Positions 37,660 through 47,032 of a stretch of 64,000 nucleotides of DNA are shown piece after piece (position 1 is the stretch's first letter; the number at the start of each line of letters is the position of its first letter). The translations under genes were made by a program, and so were the position numbers. The notes under the pieces were generated by a model. The model had not been told where the DNA came from, made no database searches, and worked only from the letters and a program-made list of their open reading frames with translations. Origin of the DNA: Methanococcoides sp052057775 (lineage in GTDB: Archaea; Halobacteriota; Methanosarcinia; Methanosarcinales; Methanosarcinaceae). The DNA is taken from positions 1,922,001-1,986,000 of the forward strand of contig NZ_CP195121.1 in the NCBI RefSeq assembly GCF_052057775.1, read 5' to 3'.

Positions 37660-38859
37660 TCAATTCAGGCCCCTTATCTTCCTGGTCACACTGATAACCT
37701 TTTCCATAACATCTTCACGATTTTTGCCGGTTGCAAGTACTGAAGTGATCGGATCGTCAGTAAATGCCTGATACCCCTCTGTCGGAATATCAGCAATTGG
37801 CTCACCTGCAAGCTTTTCATAAAAGGAGCTATCCACAGACATCTCTTTGTCCGCATATACCACAGCCCTTATGGCATATTGCAAGATATCAGGGGCCTTT
37901 TCCGGCAGGACGCCTTCAAATGCCTTGACATGAAGATCGAAAAGGTTCAGGCCGGTAGCCATCTCAACACTATCCAGACTGCCCTGTAACCTGGCATTCA
38001 CCTCAATTACCACAGGGCCTGAATCTGTCAGAAGGAAATCCACACCGTTGGAACCGACAAGTCCTAACCCTATTGCGATCTTTTCTGAAATATCATACAT
38101 TTGACGGGTGTAAGGTGTCCTGTAGGGCGTAATATTCCCACAATAAGCAAAAGGTAAACCTGACAGCCAGGGAATGCCTATGAGCTGCTCGTTGGCTGCG
38201 ATCGGTACTGAACGATTCCCGTCTGCAACAAGAGACACACTTGCCGGAAAACCGGAAAGGAATTCCTGGACCATAATATCATCTGATGATAGTGTCGGAT
38301 CGATAAGTAGCAGTTCATCAAGAATAGTGATCAGGTCATCTTCATTATGGGCGATCCTGTTCAACCGACCCCCACCTGCGCACTTTGGTTTTACCATAAG
38401 CGGGTAACCGATCTCACAGGCTTCATCCACATCGAATGAAACAGGATGAGGGATATCCAGGGATTCGAGCTCTTTTGCAAGAGATGATTTGTCTGATGCT
38501 TTTTTCATGACATCCGGATCATTGTTCAGGATCTTCCAGGATCGATCGCTCAGGTCGAGCTCCTCAAAACCGGAACCAAGTACGATGGCATCAGGAGAAA
38601 CATCAAAGTTATCGATCAGTTCAAGTATCGTCTTTTTATCTATGTTCTTGATATCGATGCTCTCATCTGTAAGAAGGGACTGGCAGGCTACAGTATTTTC
38701 CTTCAGGTCCATGTCACAGAAAGCATCGATCGCATAGACATTGTATCCGGCCTTCCTGGCGGAGCAGGCTATGTTCCTGCTGCTGTATCCTAAAACGAGA
38801 ACGTTCTCCAGATGTGTGGCCTCCTTAGAGCCTGTGTGAACTGTCCTCAGGGAGGGCAA
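37660..38859 (-). CDS. ATP-grasp enzyme
   Basis: A protein of up to 399 residues. The start is uncertain: the longest frame opens with TTG 38859 inside the end of the NMD3 gene, while AAGGAGG after the NMD3 stop points to a non-ATG start near 38811. The fold begins NVLVLGYSSRN. ATP-grasp features: PLMVKPKCAGGGRLNRI (lysine and glycine loop), VQEFLSGFPASVSLV, NGVDFLLTDSGPVVIEVNAR (metal acids). It joins an acid to an amine using ATP; the substrate is unknown (tyramine-glutamate ligase MfnD is one possibility in methanogens). Confidence 0.72.
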   Translation of the reverse strand: MPSLRTVHTGSKEATHLENVLVLGYSSRNIACSARKAGYNVYAIDAFCDMDLKENTVACQSLLTDESIDIKNIDKKTILELIDNFDVSPDAIVLGSGFEELDLSDRSWKILNNDPDVMKKASDKSSLAKELESLDIPHPVSFDVDEACEIGYPLMVKPKCAGGGRLNRIAHNEDDLITILDELLLIDPTLSSDDIMVQEFLSGFPASVSLVADGNRSVPIAANEQLIGIPWLSGLPFAYCGNITPYRTPYTRQMYDISEKIAIGLGLVGSNGVDFLLTDSGPVVIEVNARLQGSLDSVEMATGLNLFDLHVKAFEGVLPEKAPDILQYAIRAVVYADKEMSVDSSFYEKLAGEPIADIPTEGYQAFTDDPITSVLATGKNREDVMEKVISVTRKIRGLN

Positions 38860-39886
38860 ACAATCCTTTCTCGGTACTTATCACCGGGATCTCACTGCCT
38901 GGCTCGGATGAGAAGAACATTGGTTTCTTCAATGTGATCGTCTGGTATGTAAGAGGATCAAGCACCATGATCTCATCACCCTCAACATCCACAAGAACGG
39001 CAGCAACCGCATCATTCCTGTTAGCTATGCGTATGGCACCATCCAGCCTCTCCGTCTCTTCCAGGAACTTTGCACCGCTTGCAAGGTAAATACCTTTGGA
39101 TGTCTTACCGGAGTTACGGATCTCTATAACATCCCCTTTATAGAGAATGATGTCACCAGGCATGAACTCTGGCAATCTCATAGAGAACGTGATCCTGTAA
39201 AGGTCCTTACCGTCCTTATGGCTATAAAGTGAAGGAGATTCAGAATAGGAACCACCAAATTCGGAAACTATGGCCTTGCAGATCTGACGGCCTGCATTTG
39301 CAGAGCCAAGATAGATATCAGCACCGTCCTTTGAATCGAGAGTTTCCGTGATGAACGCAAAGCGATCTCCCTTTTTCCACAATTTCTCAACCATGTCAGC
39401 ACAGATAAGTTTGCAGGCGTCGACCTCTTCAGGAGTTACTATCCTGTTAGTTGCCCTTATCTGCAGGATTGCCTCAAAGTATCCACCTGCCATCCGACTG
39501 CACCTGTCACAGGCTTCACGAATTATGCGGACCTCCGTCTCAAGGTCCTGATGCAATGGCTCACCTTCTACCATTGCATCGATCTCTACTTTCACCTTGT
39601 AGAGATGAGGGGTCATCTGCCGTGGCTCCATGATTATATCGACATCATCCGCTTCCTCGTGGACAAATAGCTCATCCTCAACTGTCCTGATCACGATATC
39701 CTCAAGATCTCCTTCATCCCGCCACTTGTTGCGGTCAAAACGTGCATTACACCTGGAACATATCCTTGCATGGAGAACAAGCGGAAGCACAGCTAATGTA
39801 AAGTTTTCTAAAAAGCATTTTCTACAAACGTTTTTGTAGAGTCTTTTGGTCTCTGCCCCGCATTTGGGGCACAATGTAAGGCTCAT
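38825..39886 (-). CDS. nmd3: NMD3-family ribosome-associated protein
   Basis: A 353-residue protein. The N-terminus has two zinc-binding Cys pairs (LCPKCGAET, NVCRKCFLEN) and ICSRCNARFDRNKWRDEGDL with another pair, typical of NMD3. The middle part has VEIDAMVEGEPLHQDLETEV and a KH-like RNA-binding region, and the C-terminus a beta-rich domain (RLPEFMPGDIILYKGDVIEI). In eukaryotes NMD3 exports the large subunit; in archaea it probably assists large-subunit maturation. It overlaps the ATP-grasp gene frame. Confidence 0.92.
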   Translation of the reverse strand: MSLTLCPKCGAETKRLYKNVCRKCFLENFTLAVLPLVLHARICSRCNARFDRNKWRDEGDLEDIVIRTVEDELFVHEEADDVDIIMEPRQMTPHLYKVKVEIDAMVEGEPLHQDLETEVRIIREACDRCSRMAGGYFEAILQIRATNRIVTPEEVDACKLICADMVEKLWKKGDRFAFITETLDSKDGADIYLGSANAGRQICKAIVSEFGGSYSESPSLYSHKDGKDLYRITFSMRLPEFMPGDIILYKGDVIEIRNSGKTSKGIYLASGAKFLEETERLDGAIRIANRNDAVAAVLVDVEGDEIMVLDPLTYQTITLKKPMFFSSEPGSEIPVISTEKGLFALPEDSSHRL

Positions 39887-39941
39887 CAGGTGTGTGAATG
39901 GTCAGTAGTTAGATATTAGTCTTTTGTCTATCACAAAAACT

Positions 39942-41168
39942 TCATTTCCGGAACATGCCCCTGGCAGAGAACTTCTGCTTCAACTTTTGAGTGAACAATG
40001 GCCTGAGACTCCACAAAAGCTTCTTGTTCTTCTTGAACAGAGCAGCCACGAGCACGATGAAATCCATCTTGTCAAAGCTAACGTCCTTTACAGATTCTGC
40101 AAGGCAGTTGAGATCCTCATCAGCCATGTTGAAAAAGGTATCTTTCACAATAAGGCTGTTACCGATGTCCTTTCCGATGGATTCACGCCAGCGCGTTTCA
40201 TACTCCTGTAGCATCTTCTCCGAGACATCACCTGAAGCTATCGCTTTTGCTGCAACCTCTCCTGCCATCATACCGGCATCCATGGCGTTGCTGATACCGC
40301 CTCCTGTAAAAGGATCGGACTGCCTGGCTGCATCGCCCACAAGCATCAGTCCACTGGCAATTGTCTTCTCGACAGGACCACTTGCAGGAACAGCGCCTGC
40401 TACGCGTTCAATGATCCTTCCTTCAGGAATGTTCTTTTCCATGAAATCGGTCAGCAGGTCAATAGACCTTCTGCCCCCGGAACGGTTCCCGAGTATGCCG
40501 ATACCAACGTTCGCAAGGTCGCCGCCTTTTGGGAACAGCCAGACGTATCCGGCAGGTGCAACCTCATTTCCGATGTAGAAGTAACAATATTCCTGGTCAA
40601 TGCCAACGCCGCTGACAAGGAACTGTGCACATGTCTCAATATGTGAAGGTTTCAGGAAAGTATTGATACCCGCCCACCTGCCAACCTTGGATTCCACACC
40701 ATCAGCACCAATGACAATATCAGAACGGATCTCATGCATCTCACCACGATACATCAGGTGAACGCCGCATACGGTCTCTTTCTCAATGATAAGTCCGGTG
40801 ACCCTTGCTTTTACAAGAACTTCAGCCCCGGCTTCTGCACTCTGCTCTGCAAGTGCACGGTCAAAGACCTTCCTGTCAAGGACATAACCTACCTCAGAAC
40901 CGGCATTTTCCTCGGACATCGTGATCGTAATGCCATTGGGAGCTATGATATGTGCACCCTTAACCTCAGAACAGATCCACCTCTCATCCGGTTCAATGTG
41001 TTGCTGGAGCCTGAGCTTGCTAACACCTTCAGCACACCTTACAGGTGCACCGATCTCCTGTCGCTTCTCAACAAGAAGAACGGAAAGTCCTTTCCTTGCA
41101 GCAGTTGTTGCTGCTATCGAACCAGCCGGTCCGGCCCCTACAACGATCACATCATACCGTTCTTTCAT
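39942..41168 (-). CDS. Geranylgeranyl reductase family flavoprotein
   Basis: A 408-residue FAD enzyme: N-terminal dinucleotide motif VVGAGPAGSIAATTAARKG (residues ~9-27), RCAEGVSKLRLQQHI, IGADGVESKVGRWAG, and VGDAARQSDPFTGGGISNAM. These are the hallmarks of digeranylgeranylglycerophospholipid reductase, which saturates archaeal membrane lipid chains. Related enzymes act on menaquinone-like or other isoprenoids. Its upstream region is long and AT-rich with likely promoters. Start ATG 41168 with weak ribosome site. Confidence 0.93.
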   Translation of the reverse strand: MKERYDVIVVGAGPAGSIAATTAARKGLSVLLVEKRQEIGAPVRCAEGVSKLRLQQHIEPDERWICSEVKGAHIIAPNGITITMSEENAGSEVGYVLDRKVFDRALAEQSAEAGAEVLVKARVTGLIIEKETVCGVHLMYRGEMHEIRSDIVIGADGVESKVGRWAGINTFLKPSHIETCAQFLVSGVGIDQEYCYFYIGNEVAPAGYVWLFPKGGDLANVGIGILGNRSGGRRSIDLLTDFMEKNIPEGRIIERVAGAVPASGPVEKTIASGLMLVGDAARQSDPFTGGGISNAMDAGMMAGEVAAKAIASGDVSEKMLQEYETRWRESIGKDIGNSLIVKDTFFNMADEDLNCLAESVKDVSFDKMDFIVLVAALFKKNKKLLWSLRPLFTQKLKQKFSARGMFRK

Positions 41169-41610
41169 AATATTGCTCCAAAAGTCCCGAAGATTATATC
41201 TGACAGTTCGGGACGATTGTTACATTTAAGTTATTTTATTTAAGATTATATGGCAGCTGTTGCTAATATAAATACATACCTTTTTACGATTAAATCGAGT
41301 TGAAGCTTTACATTAAGCGATGCTTCCTGATTAAGGCATTTACAATAAAATCTACAACTTTTAAAATGAATAAGAGTTAACGCCGTTTACTTTTTGAATG
41401 TTAGTAAAGTATTTACACATATAAGTCTAATTTTTATATAAAGATAATCGCACACTTGAATTATTGTGCAAGGTGGTGGTATCGAATATTAGATTGGGGT
41501 ATGGAATTGTAAATGGTGGTATGAGTTTGTAAATATTTGTTGTAGGGTGGGGAATTACCTACACAATTTAAAATATTGACAGATTTCTATAAATTTAAAG
41601 GGTGGTACAT
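41169..41610. other. AT-rich intergenic control region
   Basis: Holds the divergent promoters of the reductase gene (minus) and of the secreted protein (plus). TTTTTATATAAAG (41434-41446) is a good plus-strand TATA. The leader repeats GGTGGTAT/GGTATG-type units (41471-41570) and has a short hairpin GTAGG...CCTAC at about 41543-41563. No gene is supported. Confidence 0.4.
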
Positions 41611-42834
41611 ATGAGAAACAAAAATATAGCAATATTTGTAGGGCTGGCTCTTGTATTGATGAGCTTGTCCGTAGTCTCAGCAGAAGAAGTTGAGGTTGAA
41701 ATGGAAGTAATGCCAGATATGTTCGTCCTAAGTGCAAACAGCCCATGGCTGGAACTGGATGTCTATGATCCCGTTTTAGATGAAATATTAGAGGGATACC
41801 CATCATTTGAAGAGATCAACACTAGCGGCCTGGCTGACGAATTAAAGCTAAATGAGACAGACTTCTATGTCGAGATCACCAATAGTACAGGTGGTGAAAT
41901 ATTCGGAAATTATGCGGAATTTGACCGTTTTGAAATTAAACAAAGTGAAAATACCGATGATTTCGTTCTAGCGATCATGATATCCAGATCCAGTGTATCA
42001 TTAGATCCCGGATCTATTAGTGATAACATTGATAGCCCATTGAAATTTGTGGTAACAGGTACGATCAAATATCCGGAAACGTACGAACTGGATGATGTAC
42101 AATTCGAAGCAACCGATCCGGTCGTCGCTGTAAAGGTAAAGGGAGAAATGCCTGAAAAAACTGGAGGAAATGGAGGTAATGGAGGAAAACACGTGACTTC
42201 CTCTGATGAAGCGGATTATCCCATCAGCAAAGTTGCAGGCATAAATGCCATTGAGCCCACATGTGATCCTGTAGTAGTACATGCTTTGGTCTCACCTCTT
42301 ACGATCATGCTGGAGTCTAAATGTTCTATGTTTGGCATGGAGGTCAAGGACAACGCAAACGGTACTGATGCAGACACTCCTGAAGTCGATTATGAACCAT
42401 ATGATGTTCAGGATATGAACGACAAGGCTCTTGTGAACATCGAGATGGGGATCATTTTGACTGAGGATGATGGAATTTATGATGAAAATGGGAATCTTGT
42501 CGTCGGTGAAATTGCAATAACTGCTGAAGATATCAAGGATAATCACGATATGTATGAGATCAGCCCCGAAACAGGTAACCTGGTATTGCAGTATACCAGA
42601 AGATCTGTTTTCAATTTCGAACTCGGAAATAATTCTGAAGGCGATCTCGTTACGGTTGGTGCTTTTCTTGAAGCTTCCTGTAATGGCGATGATACAACTG
42701 GTTCAGTCCCATTCTATATAAGGGGTGCATTTGAAGAAGGCATATATCCCGCAGGCACGGAATTTTATGGAGAAAGCAATGCTATTGTGATGGGAAATTC
42801 GCAATCAAAGAAGAAAGGGGGTAAAAATAAGTAA
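41611..42834 (+). CDS. Secreted acidic protein, unrecognised
   Basis: A 407-residue exported protein, ATG 41611 following AAAGGGTGGTACAT. The signal peptide ends around residue 22 (LVLMSLSVVSAEE). The mature part is acidic with beta-type segments, a Gly-Gly-Asn linker (EKTGGNGGNGGKH), and a basic C-terminal end (SQSKKKGGKNK). Four Cys occur in the middle and C-terminal parts. Acidic secreted proteins of this kind are common in salt-tolerant methanogens. No domain family is recognised. Confidence 0.7.
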   Translation: MRNKNIAIFVGLALVLMSLSVVSAEEVEVEMEVMPDMFVLSANSPWLELDVYDPVLDEILEGYPSFEEINTSGLADELKLNETDFYVEITNSTGGEIFGNYAEFDRFEIKQSENTDDFVLAIMISRSSVSLDPGSISDNIDSPLKFVVTGTIKYPETYELDDVQFEATDPVVAVKVKGEMPEKTGGNGGNGGKHVTSSDEADYPISKVAGINAIEPTCDPVVVHALVSPLTIMLESKCSMFGMEVKDNANGTDADTPEVDYEPYDVQDMNDKALVNIEMGIILTEDDGIYDENGNLVVGEIAITAEDIKDNHDMYEISPETGNLVLQYTRRSVFNFELGNNSEGDLVTVGAFLEASCNGDDTTGSVPFYIRGAFEEGIYPAGTEFYGESNAIVMGNSQSKKKGGKNK

Positions 42835-42978
42835 ATATCAGGGATAGGTCTTAGATATTAGAATTATATTTTTTATTTTTTAATTAAAATAGTACATATA
42901 TTATGAGACAACATAAAATTCTCAATAATATAACATGTTATTTTGTAAGTTTATTTCATAATATTGGAGGAAGTCAGA

Positions 42979-44301
42979 ATGAAATTAAGAACTATAAAAA
43001 ATCTTGCAGTTTTTGCCGCTGTTCTGATGGTGGTCAGCTTACTCCCCATGACAGCACTTGCAGATACTCAAAATGAATCTGAGGCTGCACCCGGACAAAC
43101 GCAGATGAACAATTCCAGTGAAGCGTTCAGCCTGCAGGAACAAGATAGGATTAGGACACAGGATAGAGTGAATATTCAGGAGGCTAGGAATGAATACAAC
43201 AATCTGACATATGAGTTCCAGATGGTAAAGAGGCAGCAGGCAAGAGGTGAATTTACAACTGAAGAGATGATCGATGCATCTAAGGTTTACCTCAATAGTA
43301 CAATCGATTACATGGTACTTCGTCTCGAGAGTATAAAGGATGAAGGCGACTATCCCGAAGATGTAAACGAGACCATTGACAGTTACATCGATGAACTGGA
43401 ACTTGCCAGAGTTATTGTCGAAGAAGCCGAGACAAGAAAGGAGCTCGCTGATGCAATGAGAGATATAAAGAAGCTCTGGATGGATGCAATAAAGGACATT
43501 CAAAACTTCACTATAGTAAAGGTTGAGGAAAAACTTGAGAATCATATTGCCAACACCGATCGCATATCTGAACGCCTGCAGAATGAAATAAGAGAAATGG
43601 AACAGAACGGCGAGGATGTCGAGGATCTTCAGGAAATGCTTGCTGGATACAATGAACTGAGAGCTGAAGCAGGATCACTCCTGGAAGAAGGTGATGTTGA
43701 TGAAGCAATTGAGAAGAGCAGAGAAGCCAACGAAAGGCTCAGGGAGCTCCACAGGGAGATGAAGCAGTTCAGAAACGGTTTTGTGAACATGGCCGGCGAA
43801 GGTCCTCTTAATGCAGAAGGAGATGGGACTATTGTTCTTTCCGGACAGCTGGAAGTCTCCATCAGTGCAACAAACGCAATGCTTGTTATCAAGGATCTTG
43901 CCGGAGATTCATATATTGATATCATTGGAACATATGACCTTGTTAATGAGGAAAGAGCACAAGATGGAGAACATGCCCTTGTATACCACGACTTCACCGG
44001 TGATGCTATCATCAATGGAAGCATGCTAACCATTATGGTCCGTGGTGAGGACATGACAGTCTTTGCAGAGGGAGACGGAACTGCTTCACTCTCAGGTGAG
44101 GGATCATATCGGATTGGTGAGGGTGCAGAAGCATTCGTAACCGAGTTTGCAGGAGAGGTTTCAGAAGCTGAAAATGTCGATGACGAAGGCATTGTAGAAG
44201 AAGAAGAAGAAGAAATGTCGGCTGATTTCGGAACTGAAAATGTGAAAGGAGCCGATGTATCCGGTCAAAATGATGAAGGCAATAGGCCACAGGAGGAATG
44301 A
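42979..44301 (+). CDS. Secreted coiled-coil protein with beta-rich domain
   Basis: A 440-residue exported protein, ATG 42979 with GGAGGAAGTCAGA. Signal peptide to about residue 27 (LLPMTALADT). Residues ~50-260 form long helices and coiled coils (IRTQDRVNIQEARNEYNNLT, VEKLENHIANTDRISERLQN). Residues ~270-400 form a Gly-rich beta domain (GEGPLNAEGDGTIVLSGQLE, SYRIGEGAEAF). The last 40 residues are acidic (EEEEEEMSADF). The following lipoprotein gene is coupled. Probably a surface or envelope component; function unknown. Confidence 0.7.
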   Translation: MKLRTIKNLAVFAAVLMVVSLLPMTALADTQNESEAAPGQTQMNNSSEAFSLQEQDRIRTQDRVNIQEARNEYNNLTYEFQMVKRQQARGEFTTEEMIDASKVYLNSTIDYMVLRLESIKDEGDYPEDVNETIDSYIDELELARVIVEEAETRKELADAMRDIKKLWMDAIKDIQNFTIVKVEEKLENHIANTDRISERLQNEIREMEQNGEDVEDLQEMLAGYNELRAEAGSLLEEGDVDEAIEKSREANERLRELHREMKQFRNGFVNMAGEGPLNAEGDGTIVLSGQLEVSISATNAMLVIKDLAGDSYIDIIGTYDLVNEERAQDGEHALVYHDFTGDAIINGSMLTIMVRGEDMTVFAEGDGTASLSGEGSYRIGEGAEAFVTEFAGEVSEAENVDDEGIVEEEEEEMSADFGTENVKGADVSGQNDEGNRPQEE

Positions 44302-44303
44302 TC

Positions 44304-44555
44304 ATGGTCAGCTTTAAGCACATTGGAATTTTTGCGATACTTCTGATAGGACTCACTTTCTCAGGTTGTGTTGAAGAACAGGCTGAAAAGGAGGTAGTAG
44401 ATACCGAAGCACAAACTGCAGACGAGATACTTGCGGAGGAAGGAATTGGGCTGACCGATTCGGAGATAGATGATCTCGAAACTGATCTTGACGAACTGGA
44501 AGCCACACTTCTTGAACTTGATGAGGACGAGAAACTGATCATTGAAGAGGTCTGA
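44304..44555 (+). CDS. Small acidic lipoprotein
   Basis: An 83-residue protein, ATG 44304 after GGAGGAATGATC, just past the stop of the preceding secreted gene. A signal peptide with lipobox FSGC (Cys22) is followed by a strongly acidic helical mature part (SEIDDLETDLDELEATLLEL). Likely anchored to the membrane by lipid, and coexpressed with the coiled-coil protein. Confidence 0.75.
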   Translation: MVSFKHIGIFAILLIGLTFSGCVEEQAEKEVVDTEAQTADEILAEEGIGLTDSEIDDLETDLDELEATLLELDEDEKLIIEEV

Positions 44556-44585
44556 ACAGATAACAGTTCAGATTTTTTTTCTTTT
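44551..44585 (+). terminator. Terminator after the lipoprotein gene
   Basis: TCTGAAC...GTTCAGA stem with an 8-base loop (agataaca), followed by a run of eight T. It overlaps the stop codon. Confidence 0.7.
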
Positions 44586-44851
44586 TAATCATTAGCACAA
44601 TGCATCCAACAGCATGATATTTGCAAGGGTCCTCTTATTAAAGAATACTGTAATATAATGCTGTAGAGATTCTTTTACTTATATTAGATATTTTAGATAT
44701 TTTAGATATTCTTCGTGATTGAGTTCGAGAAGTACCTGCATAAAAGAAAAGAGATCATTAAAAAAGAACTTAATGAATGGATAATTGGAATATTGATTAC
44801 CAAATATCCATCCTATTCACATTTTCAGCTATTCCGATTATGCCAACGATC

Positions 44852-46828
44852 TCATTGTTTCCTTAGTCTATATGCGATCGATAGCAAACCAATGATCGCA
44901 AAGATAGCTTCAAACCCTGGTATTCCCTTTTCTTCGGCAGGTGCTGAAGCCCCTATAATTTCTTGCATGTCTTCATGCATTAGAAGAGAAACACCCAGGA
45001 ATGCGGGATCATCTGAGTAGTAGGCATAGAGACTGTTCAACAGTTCATTGACTTCTTCATCATCGGATCCTTCGCTTACGACAACTGTGATCAGAGCATA
45101 TTCTCCAGATCCTCTGATCTCTCCCATTTTTGAAGCAACAGAATCCTCTATTTCTTCAGCTGTAAGCTCGACCTCCTCCATGTCATGGGCCATTAGAACA
45201 AAAAGATCAACATTGGATGTAATGTCCTCTATACTTGACCTGTCATAAGCTGCCGGAATTCCTGCAACCAATAATGTCTTTCCAGCTGTTTTTTCATGGA
45301 TAGCGTCCAGAAGCTGTGCATTTTCCTGACACACCTGTTCCAGTTCAACAGGATCGCAGGTTTTCAGGCTTATGTATATGCCATCAAATCCTGCAAGTGA
45401 TTTAGTGTTGTAATCAAGGACTGCCTCGACCGCCTCAATTGAGCTTTCATCGATCCCATCCACGAAATCCTTCTTTTCATCAAGGATCATTGCATGGACC
45501 GTCATGTTATTTTCATGGGCAGATTTTATGAATCTTTCGGAGCTCCAGATATTATTGACATCCGTTCTCAGGAACACCGTATTTATGCCACTGTCCTTCA
45601 GATCGTTTATAACGGAAATCGATCTGTCATCAGAATAAGGCTCAAAGATAAAGATCGCTTGTGCTCCAGCATCAGAGGCAGGCATGTTAATATCCTTTAA
45701 AATTGGCTGACCGACCTGTATATCACTTTCCGGTAAGGGCTCAGGCTCTTGCGTAATGACCTCTCCAGGAAGTAAAAAGGTTGGCTCCTGTGGCGTATAT
45801 TTGCGTACAAATGCATAATCCACAGCCATATATCCCATATTTTTTATTGTGCTGGCCGTAGTTGAATACAGGTATAATTTCAATTCATTGTCCGGGATGT
45901 GGTCAATTACAGTTTCATCTTCATTTTCAATGTCATAGGAATAATCCATCCTTGTGTCTCTTACCCCATTCTTGAACCATGAGACCTTTTTGAAATTATC
46001 CTCCTGATACCATGCAATACCTGATGTATACCATGTCCCCTCCGCAATACCAAGGTCCGTCAGATCTCTTGACTTGAACCTATCATCATCCCTCGTCAAA
46101 GCCCATGAAACCCTGCTCTCATTGGCGAGTTCTGTACGATAGACTATCTTATTTTCGCTTTCGTCTTGCGGATCAAGAAGTCCCTGCTCCAGTACCGGAC
46201 CTATTGGTTCGGTACCAGTAGTAACCTTCATTCTCTTGACAACGAACATGGAGTTTATTTCAAATGCATCCTTTGAAGTTATTTTTGAATAATCTGCAGG
46301 GTGCCTTACAGGTGCTTCCAGACGAATGATCCCATTACCAATATTAACATCCCCTCCACCATTTGTTTCAGATCTCCAGTTCGCAATGCTCAAGCTCTTT
46401 CCATCAAAATCATCGAAGAAATCGAAAGTTGAATCCCCACTGCTAATATCCGTTGCAGCCGGATTTCCATAATGTATTGTCACATCGGTCATTCCATTAG
46501 AGGGAATAGAAGGAACTTTGATCCATACTATAGCTCTCTTTGATCCAGCATCCCACTCTTCGATCCAATGAGACAATTGCTTGTCTTCTACAGAAAATCT
46601 GATATCAGACCCATCAGGATTTGCTTTTGAGAAATCGAAATTTGTAGAGTCAAGCAAAACCTGTACCTGATAATTGATTAAATTCTTACCAGAGTTCTCT
46701 TTGATTGTCATTTCTTCAGAATAATTCCAGTCTCCTCCACCTGCATTGGATAGAGCAACGCATGTACCCATCATTCCGGTGAAAAGAGTTATGGAAATGA
46801 GCAGAAATAAGATTATTTTTCTTTTCAT
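44852..46828 (-). CDS. Secreted DUF2341/carbohydrate-related protein with PGF-CTERM-type anchor
   Basis: A 658-residue exported protein. ATG 46828 follows AGGTGAGTTGT. Signal peptide residues ~1-26. Residues ~30-340 comprise DUF2341 and a laminin-G-like domain (YSEEMTIKENSGKNLINYQV, VTIHYGNPAATDISSGDSTF). Residues ~370-620 resemble a (beta/alpha)-barrel glycosidase-like domain (AIFIFEPYSDDRS, FDGIYISLKTC, VDLFVLMAHDMEE). The C-terminus PGFEAIFAIIGLLSIAYRLR with a basic end is a PGF-CTERM-like sorting signal for archaeosortase. Surface-anchored; substrate unknown. Confidence 0.8.
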   Translation of the reverse strand: MKRKIILFLLISITLFTGMMGTCVALSNAGGGDWNYSEEMTIKENSGKNLINYQVQVLLDSTNFDFSKANPDGSDIRFSVEDKQLSHWIEEWDAGSKRAIVWIKVPSIPSNGMTDVTIHYGNPAATDISSGDSTFDFFDDFDGKSLSIANWRSETNGGGDVNIGNGIIRLEAPVRHPADYSKITSKDAFEINSMFVVKRMKVTTGTEPIGPVLEQGLLDPQDESENKIVYRTELANESRVSWALTRDDDRFKSRDLTDLGIAEGTWYTSGIAWYQEDNFKKVSWFKNGVRDTRMDYSYDIENEDETVIDHIPDNELKLYLYSTTASTIKNMGYMAVDYAFVRKYTPQEPTFLLPGEVITQEPEPLPESDIQVGQPILKDINMPASDAGAQAIFIFEPYSDDRSISVINDLKDSGINTVFLRTDVNNIWSSERFIKSAHENNMTVHAMILDEKKDFVDGIDESSIEAVEAVLDYNTKSLAGFDGIYISLKTCDPVELEQVCQENAQLLDAIHEKTAGKTLLVAGIPAAYDRSSIEDITSNVDLFVLMAHDMEEVELTAEEIEDSVASKMGEIRGSGEYALITVVVSEGSDDEEVNELLNSLYAYYSDDPAFLGVSLLMHEDMQEIIGASAPAEEKGIPGFEAIFAIIGLLSIAYRLRKQ

Positions 46829-46943
46829 ACAACTCACCTATGTTATATATTACCCTATTTCATTTATATAGAATGTGTTAATCCGGACCCTGACTGAAGC
46901 CAATGACAGGGATCATGGAGCTGCTTGCGCACAGAAAAGAAAA

Positions 46944-46961
46944 GGCATCCTTAAGGATGCC
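46944..46961 (-). terminator. Terminator after the hydrolase gene
   Basis: A perfect 7-bp stem GGCATCC-TTAA-GGATGCC. On the minus strand it is followed by TTTTCTTTTCT, about 70 bases after the stop of the hydrolase. Confidence 0.7.
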
Positions 46962-47032
46962 ACTTATTTTTTATTATTCAGTTAATATTCCTTTATTCTT
47001 GCTTGATTTCTGATAACTCAAATTATCATCCA

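Noticed and set aside
41374..41392. AGTTAACGCCGTTTACT, similar to the viral 17-bp operator
   Set aside because: Arms have several mismatches, it lies in host DNA and is not placed over a TATA-directed start like the viral copies. Probably chance.
44715..44800. Short frame starting GTG with EFEKYLHKRKEIIKKELNEW, resembling the N-terminus of a prenyl diphosphate synthase
   Set aside because: Only about 24 residues look protein-like and the rest of the frame runs antisense into the next gene. Too little for a pseudogene call.
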